This document shows, piece by piece, positions 9,901 to 18,132 of a stretch of DNA of 64,000 bases. Source of the stretch: Lepiota brunneoincarnata (taxonomy: Eukaryota; Basidiomycota; Agaricomycetes; Agaricales; Agaricaceae). Location: NCBI GenBank assembly GCA_023014365.1, contig JAEBUN010000038.1:1-64000 (forward strand), written 5' to 3'. A program made the translations under genes and the position numbers. Position 1 is the first letter of the stretch; each line of letters opens with the position of its first letter. A model generated the notes under the pieces. The model ran no database searches. It was not told where the DNA came from and saw nothing but the letters and a program-made list of their open reading frames with translations.

Positions 9901-10772
9901 GCACGCGATTTACTGAAAACGTCAGCGAACTTGTGGTATTCCTCGGGGATAGACGAGAGGTCAGGCGGTTCCTCGGAGACAGAAGAAGACGCGGCCGATG
10001 CGGAGGCGGCGGAAAGATTGATTCGGAATTGTTGGGAGCCAGGGAGCTTGGCAGCGCGGATAAAGGCAGGAGCGTTTATCAAGGAGATGTGCGGTTTTGC
10101 AAGGGGGACAGATTGGGACGAGGTCCCGGACAGGGGTGGTGAACCTAGGTCAGGAGAGTCAGGGGCGGCCATAGGCGGAGCCGATGCGGGTGCGACGCAG
10201 GTAGAGACGGAAGCAGGATTCTCGAGTAGGGATGGCCGGAAAGTAATACTGCCCAAAGCCCAGTCAATCAACGGATTGTAGCGGGTGAGCCAGTTGTGTC
10301 CTAAGACCACAGAACAGGAAGAGTCGAGCCGGGTGACATAAGTGTCCAAAATGATAGATTCACCGGAGGGGAAAGATACAGGCAGTTGCGCAAGCTCCGT
10401 AATGTAGGCATTTGAGGTCCCATCAAATAACCGAAGTTCAATAGCTGGAATGGACGAGGTTGGAATACTATGAGAACGAACAAAAGATGAGTCCACAAAA
10501 CAGTGAGTAGAACCACTATCAACAAGGGCTTTGAAAGGAGAAAGAGAAGAGAAATCAGAACTAACTACATTGTCCGTTGTAGAAATCGGGTCCGAAGCGG
10601 AGAGTACGGAAGCGGAGACAGAAGATACAGAAGTAATTAAAGGAGAAGTTAATGTGATATGAAAGGAGTTCGGGTCGGAAAGAGCGGACGCATTGAGACG
10701 GAAACTCTCTGGAGCACAGCAGAGTTCAATGCGATCCTCAGTCTGTGCAGAGGCCTGAGGACCGCCGACTAT
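6969..10772 (-). CDS. pol: GypA pol polyprotein: protease, RT, RNase H, integrase, chromodomain
   Basis: Open for about 1267 codons in the -1 frame relative to gag, with no ATG near its beginning, so it is most likely made as a Gag-Pol fusion. In order: aspartic protease (VDSGSTH, DSG at 10512-10520), reverse transcriptase with YLDD at 9372-9383, RNase H (ETDASDYALAA), zinc-binding region (HDH..C..C, near 8130-8260), integrase core (MDFIEKLP near 8040, SDRGSEF near 7855, GQTERTN near 7755), the GPY/F module (YLGPYEI) and a chromodomain (about 6990-7180, YKVIWLGYED). All catalytic acidic residues seen are intact. It should copy the element RNA and insert the DNA. It is the only intact retroelement pol in the window. 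Confidence 0.95.
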   Translation of the reverse strand: MVGGPQASAQTEDRIELCCAPESFRLNASALSDPNSFHITLTSPLITSVSSVSASVLSASDPISTTDNVVSSDFSSLSPFKALVDSGSTHCFVDSSFVRSHSIPTSSIPAIELRLFDGTSNAYITELAQLPVSFPSGESIILDTYVTRLDSSCSVVLGHNWLTRYNPLIDWALGSITFRPSLLENPASVSTCVAPASAPPMAAPDSPDLGSPPLSGTSSQSVPLAKPHISLINAPAFIRAAKLPGSQQFRINLSAASASAASSSVSEEPPDLSSIPEEYHKFADVFSKSRADTLAPHRPYDLQINLEDGGQPPVGTIYSLSQSELGALRDFIDEHLSIGFIRPSTSPHGAPVLFVKKKDGSLRLCVDFRGLNHITKKDCYPLPLISDLLDSPRKARVYTKIDLRHAYHLVRVADGDEWKTAFRTRYGSFEWMVMPFGLTNAPATFQRFMNDIFKDMLDVCVTIYLDDILIYSDNHSIHRDQVKEVLKRLRQHGLYARPDKCQFHSDTVEYLGYILSPDGLRMDQSKVKTIQEWPEPKKVKDIQSFLGFANFYRRFIHGYSDIVVPLTRLTRKDVKWNFTDECRESFSSLKEAFISAPVLTPWAPDAQIIVETDASDYALAAILSIITDDGEVHPVAFHSRTFNTAELNYDTHDKELLAIFEAFRIWRHYLEGAPLTIDVVTDHKNLEYFCTTKILTRRQARWSEFLSQFHLVIRFRPGRLGTKPDALTRRWDVYPKGGNSDYASVNPHNFRPVFTHEQLAASVRATTLYAPSLRAAVVMDLDQLHRDILAALPADPTASAHLASPEGRWSVNNKGFLLLDDRIYVPDADNLRLRVLQYKHDHVLARHFGQNKTLELIRREYTWPSVRTFVKDFCKSCVTCMRSKPQRHRPYGLLKQLPIPERPWNSISMDFIEKLPASSGYDAILVIVDRLTKQSLFIPTYDTVTSSDLARLFVLHVFSKHGVPEHVTSDRGSEFVSHFFRSLGQALDMKLHFTSGYHPEGDGQTERTNQTLEQYLRVYCNYQQDNWSELLPLAEFAYNNAPSATTGISPLFANKGYHPNITVHPERDLASARARHFAVDLDDLHTTLKSEIALAQQRYQTSADARRLPAPDFKVGQKVFVKAQFFRTTRPSKKLSEKYLGPYEIIAQAGTHSLTLRLPDSMRGVHPVFHVSMLEPATPNTIPARSDPPPAPVSIDGEPEYEIARIVDSKIDRRRACKLLYKVIWLGYEDTEEESSWLPATELEHAIDLVEAFHSSYPAKPGPLHSL

Positions 10773-10777
10773 TTTTC
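10769..10777 (-). promoter_or_regulatory. Putative -1 frameshift site at the gag stop
   Basis: On the sense strand the gag end reads GGAAAAATAG: Glu GAA, Lys AAA, then stop TAG. Pol is open in the -1 frame through this point (GGA AAA ATA) and for many codons upstream. Slippage on the A5 run just before the stop would join gag to pol. The same ten bases are conserved in the decayed copy at 14558-14567. No downstream structure was assessed. Confidence 0.55.
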
Positions 10778-12169
10778 CGAGCTCGGGAGAGCCGGCGCGT
10801 CTGTCTCGGGGAGCTGAGCCTGTCGGCCTTTAGCCTTGGCATCAGGGAATTTTTTCTTGTCGCAGTTAGCAGCCCTGTGATTGGGATCTGCGCAGACAAG
10901 GCAGAGGTTATTGTCGAAACGTCGTTGACGTTCCTCGGGGGTTAATTTACCGTCCTTACCAAGTTTACTAGTAAGGTCGGATTTGGGCGGGGCCGATTTC
11001 TGACCGGCGGACGGGTTGGGCGGATTGCCCTTGAGGCTGGTGTTGGGCGTGCTGCCTCTGTTATTATTGGCAGGCTTGGCGGCAGGTTGCAGGTTGGTCG
11101 AGGTGGAAGGGGATGGGTTACCTCCAGGTTTCCTAGAGGCGGTCGGGTCCGAAACGGATTTGGCGCGGGCCTTCTCGCGTTGGCGTTCCCAGTAGCGAGC
11201 ATCGATCTTCATCGCTGCTGCTCGCATTTCGATGAAGGTATCGGGCTTGCCGTCGGGCCGATTGGACAGAATGTCCTGGATGCGGTCGGGGAGGCCTTTG
11301 TAGTAGCGGTGACAGAATACTTCGTCACCCCAGTGGAGTTGGCCAGCTAGGCGGAGAAAGTCGACGTTGTAGACGGCGATCTTCTCGTCATAGCGCATTC
11401 GGAGGGAGTCGAGCTGCTCAGCAGCTTCTCCAGTCGGATCCGCGGGACCGAAATTGGTCTGCAGTTCCAGGGTGAACTGGTCCCAGTCCTCGATCCAGTC
11501 GTGTATTATTCTGTGGTTGTCGGCCTCGTCGAGGCCGATTTCGAAGTGTTGCTGTGCCACGCCTGTGAGGTATGTCAACGCGAAGTTGACCTTGGTGGCG
11601 GGGATAGCGAACTGGGCCGGGTTAGTACGGAAATAGAGCCGACATTGGAAGAGGAAGGGTTTGAGTTTGGCGGGGTCGGAACCTGTAAAGATGTCAGGTT
11701 CGCGAGCTTTGGTACGGGGAGATCGAGGAGGCTGTGGGGCTTGAGAGTTCCCACGGCCGTCCATTTGGTCGGCTATGCGTTGGAAAACTCGGAGTATGAG
11801 TCTATCATGGTCGTCTCGGGTGTTGCCAGGTGGGATGTTGTTGTTGTTGTCGCCGTTGTCTGATGGTTCGTCGTCGCCCGGGGGCCCGTCCCCATTGTCA
11901 GGGTAGTCGTCGGGATCACCAGGGTCGCTGGGATCAGGATTGGGGTCGGGGCCGTCGTCGGGGCCGTCGGGAGTCCGGAATACTGAAGGTTGTATATCTT
12001 CAGAGAAACAGTCTGGGGTCGAGGGTGCGATCGATTGTTGGTGAGAGCGAGAAGCCCTCGGGGAGTCGGGTTGCAGTTCCTCGGAAGGAGGTTGTCGAGT
12101 GATGCGTTTGCTACGGCGAGCGGCTGGAGTTACCAGAGTGCGAGTACGGGTAACTGTTCGAGAGACCAT
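10769..12169 (-). CDS. gag: GypA gag: capsid-nucleocapsid (466 aa)
   Basis: Structural protein of the virus-like particle. The N-terminal region is basic and then rich in Pro, Asp and Asn (about residues 65-125). The central part matches the Retrotrans_gag type (about 150-300, with FLFQCRLYF and HWGDEVFCHRYYKGLP). A single CCHC zinc knuckle, CLVCADPNHRAANC, is at about 423-436, near the C-terminus, and would bind RNA. The ATG at 12169-12167 is 54 bases downstream of the 5' LTR. The frame is intact, while the copy at 14558-17270 is broken. Confidence 0.93.
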   Translation of the reverse strand: MVSRTVTRTRTLVTPAARRSKRITRQPPSEELQPDSPRASRSHQQSIAPSTPDCFSEDIQPSVFRTPDGPDDGPDPNPDPSDPGDPDDYPDNGDGPPGDDEPSDNGDNNNNIPPGNTRDDHDRLILRVFQRIADQMDGRGNSQAPQPPRSPRTKAREPDIFTGSDPAKLKPFLFQCRLYFRTNPAQFAIPATKVNFALTYLTGVAQQHFEIGLDEADNHRIIHDWIEDWDQFTLELQTNFGPADPTGEAAEQLDSLRMRYDEKIAVYNVDFLRLAGQLHWGDEVFCHRYYKGLPDRIQDILSNRPDGKPDTFIEMRAAAMKIDARYWERQREKARAKSVSDPTASRKPGGNPSPSTSTNLQPAAKPANNNRGSTPNTSLKGNPPNPSAGQKSAPPKSDLTSKLGKDGKLTPEERQRRFDNNLCLVCADPNHRAANCDKKKFPDAKAKGRQAQLPETDAPALPSSEK

Positions 12170-12209
12170 GGTTAGAAAAATTCAGAGTGTGGTGGACAGG
12201 AGGAGTTTG

Positions 12210-12220
12210 AGTCTGATAAT
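12210..12220 (-). other. Self-complementary primer binding site of GypA
   Basis: Two bases after the 5' LTR the sense strand reads ATTATCAGACT. Its exact reverse complement, AGTCTGATAAT, lies in the LTR about 27 bases downstream of a TATATATA box (12490-12500), where the transcript should start. This is the arrangement known from Tf1 self-priming, in which the first 11 bases of the RNA pair with the primer site. No tRNA match is obvious. Confidence 0.75.
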
Positions 12221-12222
12221 AC

Positions 12223-12873
12223 TGTTAGAGCCGGTGCGGGTCGGGACCGAAGCGGAGGGTCGGGGTGGTATCCTTGGTATAAGGTAACCAGGGGACAGGG
12301 CGAAGTCAGTACGTAGACTTTGGGACCGAGGCGGAGTACGTCGGGCGGGGGGTTGGACTTGCGGCCTCAGCTTATGTGCTGTGCCCTCCTACTGTCCTAG
12401 TCCGTATTTCAGGAAGTCGGAGCCGAAGCGGAGCGAGGCAGAAGAGAGGAGAGGATATGGAACAGGGAGCTGGTCCGCTGCTCGATTCGATTATCAGACT
12501 GAGGAGTACAAGCCAAGTACCTACGGTATATATACTACTGGTCTTACGAACTATGACTCATACTGACTACGTGCGGAGTGAAGCGGAGACCCATATGGTT
12601 ACAAACGGATTACAAACGAAATGGAGACCGGTACGGGTATGGAGACTGGTAACGTATCTTGACTACGGACGGGAAATGGAGATGGGGAAATAGAGACAGC
12701 GAGGTTCAGGTGACCACGGCACGTGTGGAGGTGGTCGCGTGATCGGGGCAGTGGGTTGCGGTCGGAGTGAGTCGGGGCCGAGTCGGAGGGCAGAGGGTTG
12801 TTGTGTGGAACACACGTGGAGTCGAGAAGCCGAAGTTTAAGTGATTAGACTTATAGTTGGCATGGATATGACA
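12223..12873 (-). repeat. 5' LTR of GypA copy 2 (651 bp)
   Basis: Same length and termini as the 3' LTR at 5028-5678, with five transitions between them. Its outer end abuts decayed GypA pol sequence at 12874 without a matching target duplication. Confidence 0.95.
12500..12534 (-). promoter_or_regulatory. GypA LTR promoter and inferred transcript start
   Basis: TATATATA at 12527-12534 is followed 26 bases later on the sense strand by AGTCTGATAAT, starting at 12500. Spacing and the match to the primer site suggest transcription starts at or very near position 12500. The box and the 11-mer are both conserved in the LTRs at 2481-3146 and 17324-17840. Confidence 0.6.
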
Positions 12874-14559
12874 CTTTGTGGGTGAGGTAAGTGAGCAAAA
12901 TGATGATGTTGGAGTAACTGTGAATGAAGCAACGGTAGAAATTGGCGAAACCTAAGAAGGACTGGATGTCCTTGACTTTCTTGGGTTCCGGCCACTCCTG
13001 GATGGTCTTGACCTTAGATTGGTCCATTTGGAGACCATCAGGGGAAAGGATGTAGCCAAGGTATTCCACTGTGTCAGAGTGGAACTGGCATTTGTCAGGG
13101 CAGGCATATAGACTGTGTTGTCAGAGCCGCTTGAGGACCTCCTTGACTTGGTCATGATGGATACTATGATTGTCAGAGTATATCAGAATGTCATCAAGGT
13201 AGATAGTAATGCAGACATTGAGCATGTCTTTGAATATATTGTTCATGAACTGCTGGAAAGTGGCCAGGGCATTGGTGAGGCTGAAAGGCATGACCATCCA
13301 TTTGAAGGAGCCATAGTGGGTCTGAAAGGTGGTCTTCCATTGGTTGCCGTCAGCAACATGGACAAGATGGTAGGCATAATGGAGGTCAATTTTGGTATAT
13401 ACGTGGGCTTTGCAAGGGAAATCTAAGAGGTCAGAGATGAGTGGAAGGGGATAGCGGTCCTTCTTGGTAATACGATTGAGACCTCTAAAATCAACACATA
13501 AGTGGAGGGAGCCGTCCTTTTTCTTGACAAAGAGGACCAGGGCTTCATGAGGAGAAGTGGAAGGGTGAATGAAACCAATGGACATATGTTTGTCAATAAA
13601 ATCACATAGAGCTCCAAGCTCTGATTGTGAAAGGGAATAAATAGTACTGACCGGAGGCTGACCACTGTCCTCTAGGTAAATCTGGAGGTTGTAAGGGCAG
13701 TGTGGAGTAAGTGTGTCAGCACACAATTTACTGAAAACATTGGCAAACTCATGGTATTCCTCAGGGATGGATGAGAGGTCAGCTGGGTCATCGGAGATAG
13801 AAGAGGACATGGCTGATGTGGAAGTGGCAGAGAGGTTGATTCGGAATTGTTGGGAGCCAGGGAGCTTGGCAGCATGGATAAAGGCAGGGGCATTTATCAG
13901 GGATATGTGCAGTTTTGCAAGGGGGACAGATTGGGACAAGGTCCCAGACAGGGGTGGCCATAGGTGGGGCCAATGTGGGTATGATGCAGGTAGAGACAGA
14001 AGCAGGATTCTCAAGTAGGGATGGCTGGAAAGTAATACTGCCCAAAGCCCAGTCAATCAATGGATTGTAGTGGGTGAGCCAGTTGTGTCCTAAGACCACA
14101 GAACAGGAAGAGTCAAGCTGGGTGACATAAGTGTCCAAGATAATAGATTCACCAGAGGGGAAAGATACGAGCAGTTGTGCAAGCTCTGTAATGTGGGCAT
14201 TTGAGGTCCCATCAAATAACCAAAGTTCAATAGCTGGGATGGACAAGGTTGGAATACTATGAGAACAAACAAAAGATGAGTCCACAAAACAGTGAGTAGA
14301 ACCACTATCAACAAGAGCTTTGAAAGGAGAAAGAGAAGAGAAATAAGAACTAACTACATTGTCCATTGTAGAAAGTGGGTCCAAATCGGAGAGTTTGGAA
14401 GTGGAAACAGAAGATAAAGGAGTAACTAAAGGAGAAGTTAATGTGATATGAAAGGAGTTCGGGTTGGAAAGAGTGGACACATTGAGATGGAAACTCTCTG
14501 GAGCACAGCAGAGTTCAATGTGATCCTCAGTCTGTGCAGAGGCCTGAGGACCACCGACT
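12874..14559 (-). pseudogene. Decayed GypA pol: RT and protease part
   Basis: Collinear with 9056-10771 of the intact copy. YLDD is still read near 13188-13199, and the protease segment VDSGSTHCFVDSS is preserved near 14290-14330. Frame changes near 13070-13125 and 13790-14060 split it into three open pieces. Some Arg codons of the intact copy read His, Gln, Cys or Trp here, as expected from CpG decay. It is truncated at 12874 by the LTR of copy 2. Confidence 0.88.
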
Positions 14560-17270
14560 ATTTTTCCAAGCTTGGGAGAGCTGGCACATCTGTTTCAGGA
14601 AGCTGAGCCTGTCAGCCTTTAGCCTTGGCATCAGGGAATTTCTTCTTGTTGCAGTTGGCAGCCCTGTGATTGGGATCTGCGCAGACAAGGCAGAGGTTAT
14701 TGTTGAAATGTTGTTGATGTTCCTCAGGGGTTAATTTACCATCCTTACCAAGTTTACTAGTAAGGTTGGATTTGGGTGGGGCCGATTTCTGACTGGCAGG
14801 TGGATTGGGTGGATTGCCCTTGAAGTTATTATTGTTGGGGGTGCTGCCTTTGTTGTTACTGTTGGCAGGCTTGGTGGTAGGTTGGGTGTTGGTTGAGGTG
14901 GATGGGGATGGATTGCCTCCAAGTTTCCTAAAGGTGGTTGGGTCTGAAGTGGCTTTGGTGCAGGCCTTCTCACATTGGCACTCCCAGTAGCAAGCATCAA
15001 TCTTCATTGCTGCTGCTCACATTTTGATGAAGGTGTCAGGCTTGCTATCAGGCCGATTGGACAGAATGTCCTGGATGTGGTCAGGGAGGCCTTTGTAGTA
15101 GCAGTGACAGAATACTTCATCACCCCAGTGGAGTTGGCCAGCTAGATGGAGGAAATTGACATTGTAAACAGCAATCTTCTCATTGTAGTGCTGATACGCC
15201 GATTTCATGCCTATACATGAATTCCATACTCTGGAACAATTCTCTACATAGAATCATTGGCTATATCATTAAAGAACTCTATAGAGGATTGGTACTATAT
15301 CCCGTAGTAGCCAGTTTGACTGAATTGGGGATACTCGAGCCTTGGACATGTTCAAACCAGTTCATTATCACTAAGCTTAGTGATCCAAGCTATCAGAATG
15401 CTCTCCGGAGGGATTCAGGACTCTACATAGCCTATCGAGTATACCCCAGTCGCATCAAGGGACCTTATGAGCAGTTTTCTGATGAACCCAAATGCATTTG
15501 AACATAAAAGAATGTACCTAGCGGCTGTCGCAGGCATATTACATCTATAGCAAGTTCAATAATGATGACCGGACCATGGAATGGAACATCCAACATTCAG
15601 GAAGCAATACCCAATGCCCAAAACCCTAGAAATATCAAAGACTCCTAATTAACAAGTGCTTTGTGGGTCCCAGCACTTTGGCATACTGCTTAACTGAGAT
15701 TAATTACAATGGATCAAGGGATTGTCCATCCACTATACATTCCAATCATAATTGATCCGGAAACTTAATGCACTCATGTGGATGCAGAATAATGCAGACA
15801 AGCACAGAACACATCTGGCTGGATTGCCATTTGTTAATCAGAGAAAAACCCATAACCCAGGGTGAGGTAGAAATGCTGCCGAACCTTCCAAAATGTTCTA
15901 CAGTGCCTGTAACAATTAAGCTTATTGTTTTCTATTTCATATTTACTATCTCTCACATGTATCTAAACAATATAAATATGGTCACGCTTGTTCGTGGAGA
16001 AGGAAGAGGTCTCACCCCCACTTCCACATGCAAGTCTGCGAGCCGTGATCAAGAACGGTTTCAGAGGGCTATTTAGTGTGCGTCGTTAAGTGTGATTTCT
16101 TCGGTCGTCGACCAACCCAGAGACAGAGACAGAGACCAGAGTTCAGAGTTTAGAGTTCCAGAGTGCTAGAGACAGAGACAGAGACAGAGACCAGAGTTCA
16201 GAGACCAGAGACCAGAGACCAGAGACCCAGCGCTTTGAATTGACAGGGATTGTCCTTTCATTGTTGCACTGTACAGCTAAGATAACTTCAACGGCTGTTT
16301 GTTAACCTCTAAAAACACTACTCTCTTGAATTTTGCTGTCAGAATGCACCCCCAGAACACCCTAAAAGATGAAACTGTTCATTATCTATCTCATTCCACT
16401 TGTATTAGCTTAAGCTTATCGAATTGCGGCTAAGCTTAGTGAAAACAAGCCCACTATCTATATTAAAACCTACAAATGTTTCTACCTTTTCAGCGCATTT
16501 GGAGGGAGTTGAGCTGCTCAGCAGCTTCTCTGGTTGGATCTGCAGGACCAAAATTGGTCTGCAGTTCCAGGGTGAACTGGTCCCAATTCTCAATCCAGTC
16601 ATGTATTATTCTGTGGTTGTCGGCCTTGTCAAGGCTGATTTTGAAGTGTTTCTGTGCCACACCTGTGAGGTATGTTAACGCGAAGTTGACCTTGGTGGCA
16701 GGGATAGCAAACTGGGCTGGGTTAGTATGGAAATAGAGTTGGCATTGGAAGAGGAAGGGTTTGAGTTTGGCAAGGTCAGAACCTGTAAAGATGTCAGGTT
16801 TGCGAGCTTTGGTATGGGGAGTTTGGGGGGGCTGTGGGGCTTGAGAGTTCCCATGGCCATCCATTTGGTCGGCTATGCATTGGAAAACTTGGAGCAGGAG
16901 TCTATCATGGTCATCTCGGTTGTTGCCAGGTGGGATGTTGTTGTTGTTGTCGCTGTTGTCTGATAATTTGTCATCACCCCAGGGGCCCGTCCCCATTGTC
17001 AGGATAGTCATCAGGATCACCAGGGTTGCTGGGATCAGGATTGGGGTCAGGGCCTTTGTCGGGGCCATCAGGGGTCTGGAATAGTGAGGGTTGTATATCT
17101 TTGGAAAATCAGTCTGGAGTCAAGGGCATGACCAATTGTTGGCAAGAGCGAGAAACCCTCAGGAAGCTGGGTTGCAGTTCCTCAGAAGGAGGTTGTTGAG
17201 TTATGTGTTTGCTACAGCAAGTGGCTGGAGTTACCAGAGTGCAAGTACAGGTAACTGTTTGAGAGACCAT
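14558..17270 (-). pseudogene. Decayed GypA gag, interrupted by Rep1.3
   Basis: Start ATG at 17270-17268, stop TAG at 14560-14558. The coding sequence is split by the 1301-bp repeat at 15192-16492 and by further frame damage in the N-terminal third (about 17070-17270). The zinc knuckle CLVCADPNHRAANC is unchanged from the intact copy. The frameshift motif before the stop is also conserved. Confidence 0.85.
15192..16492 (+). mobile_element. Rep1.3 copy 1 (1301 bp, 4-bp target duplication)
   Basis: An insertion in gag that is also present at 58827-60129. It starts TGATACGCCGA and ends CTACCTTTTCA. It is flanked by GTGC (15188-15191) and GCGC (16493-16496), a 4-bp target duplication with one CpG transition; removing the insert and one copy restores gag. 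It contains a 94-codon frame (15217-15501), a 102-codon frame (15768-16076), a TATA-like ATATAAATATG (15969-15979) and a purine-rich 'agagac' microsatellite (16118-16230). There are no long terminal inverted repeats. It could be a solo LTR or a short non-autonomous element; I do not recognise the family. Confidence 0.75.
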
Positions 17271-17323
17271 GGTTAGAAAAATTCAGAGTGTGGTGGATAG
17301 GAGGAGTTTGAGTCTGATAATAC

Positions 17324-17840
17324 TGTTAGAGCTGGTGTGGGTTGGGACCAAAGTGGAGGGTCAGGGTGGTATCCTTGATATAAGGTAACTGGGGGATGGG
17401 GCAAAGTCAGTATGTAGACTTTGGGACCAAGGCGGAGTACTTTGGGTGGGGGGTTGGACTTGTGGCCTCAGCTTATGTGCTGTGCCCTCCTACTGTCCAA
17501 GTCTGTATTTCAGGTGGTCAGGGCCAAAGCGGAGCAAGGCAGAAAAGAAGAGAGGATATGGAACAGGGAGCTGGTCTGCTGCTCGATTCGATTATCAGAC
17601 TGAGGAGTACAAGTTAAGTACCTATGGTATATATACTACTGGTCTTACAAACTATGACTTGTACTGACTACAGACAGAGCAAAGCAGAGACTGATATGGT
17701 TACAAATGGATTACAAATGGATTACAAATGGAATGGAGACCAGTATAGGTATGGAGACTGATAACGTCTCTTGGTTACAGACAGAGAATGGAGAACTGGA
17801 AAGTAGCACCAAGGGTCAGGTGACCACAGCACATGCAGAG
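17324..17840 (-). repeat. 5' LTR of GypA copy 3, outer part
   Basis: Begins TGTTAGAGCT on the plus strand and runs to the copia insertion. The last five bases, CAGAG (17836-17840), are the copia target duplication. The LTR resumes at 23244. The two parts total 662 bp. Confidence 0.9.
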
Positions 17841-18071
17841 TGTTGAGCTTTCCATGACATATCCTGTTTAGGGATTCTTTTGTTTGTACATTGTTTGTTG
17901 ACACTGGGCATGTTTCTGCACATTTATGGATATTCATTAGTAGTGTATATACCTACCAGCCTGCCATTAGACACCTCAGTACTTGCGTTACAAGCTACTG
18001 AGGTGAGTAGAGTCTTCTCATGTTTTTCCCACTATGATACTTATGCCTATGTTAGACTTAGTTATTCTACA
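17841..18071 (+). repeat. Left LTR of CopC1 (231 bp)
   Basis: Runs TGTTGAGCTTTCC to TTATTCTACA and is directly followed by the primer site. It aligns with 22953-23238 except for a 55-bp segment present only in the right LTR. Confidence 0.9.
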
Positions 18072-18084
18072 GGTTATGGGCCCT
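18072..18084 (+). other. CopC1 primer binding site (half-tRNA type)
   Basis: GGTTATGGGCCCT follows the LTR directly. It is complementary, with one change, to the anticodon arm of initiator tRNA-Met (GGGCTCATAACC). Drosophila copia and Ty5 use this internal, half-tRNA priming. CopC2 and CopC5 have the same site. Confidence 0.65.
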
Positions 18085-18132
18085 GACCCAAACAAATTTT
18101 TCTAACACTCATTACAACACATCATACACAAC

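Larger units (their letters stand above)
5028..12873 (-). mobile_element. GypA copy 2: complete young Ty3/gypsy chromovirus (7846 bp)
   Basis: A full-length LTR retrotransposon transcribed leftwards. In sense order it has: 5' LTR 12223-12873, primer site 12210-12220, gag 10769-12169, pol in the -1 frame to 6969, an oppositely oriented spliced gene at 5811-6899, polypurine tract 5679-5692 and 3' LTR 5028-5678. The two LTRs differ at five of 651 positions, all transitions. gag and pol are open and CpG-rich, unlike every other long element here. Chromodomain integrase and self-complementary priming place it near the Tf1/sushi chromoviruses. The flanking 5-mers (GCAGA left, CTTTG right) do not match, so the ends have been recombined since insertion. 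Confidence 0.95.
12874..17840 (-). mobile_element. GypA copy 3: gag and RT half of an old GypA
   Basis: The piece starts abruptly at a site matching position 9056 of the intact copy, then carries RNase H/RT and protease parts of pol, gag, the primer site (AGTCTGATAAT at 17311-17321) and the 5' LTR (17324-17840 plus 23244-23388 after a copia insertion). It is CpG-poor and broken. A 1301-bp repeat sits in gag. The LTR ends at 23388 and is followed by GTTAT and Tc1-A sequence, the mirror of the junction at 3146. It is inferred to be the other half of copy 1. Confidence 0.9.

Noticed and set aside
10497..10772. Pol beginning at the GTG at 10496
   Set aside because: The same frame is open upstream through the protease motif VDSGSTH and past the gag stop, so GTG at 10496 is only an internal valine.
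18072..18084. tRNA gene fragment
   Set aside because: Only the anticodon-arm complement is present, directly after an LTR and in three copia elements; it is a primer binding site.
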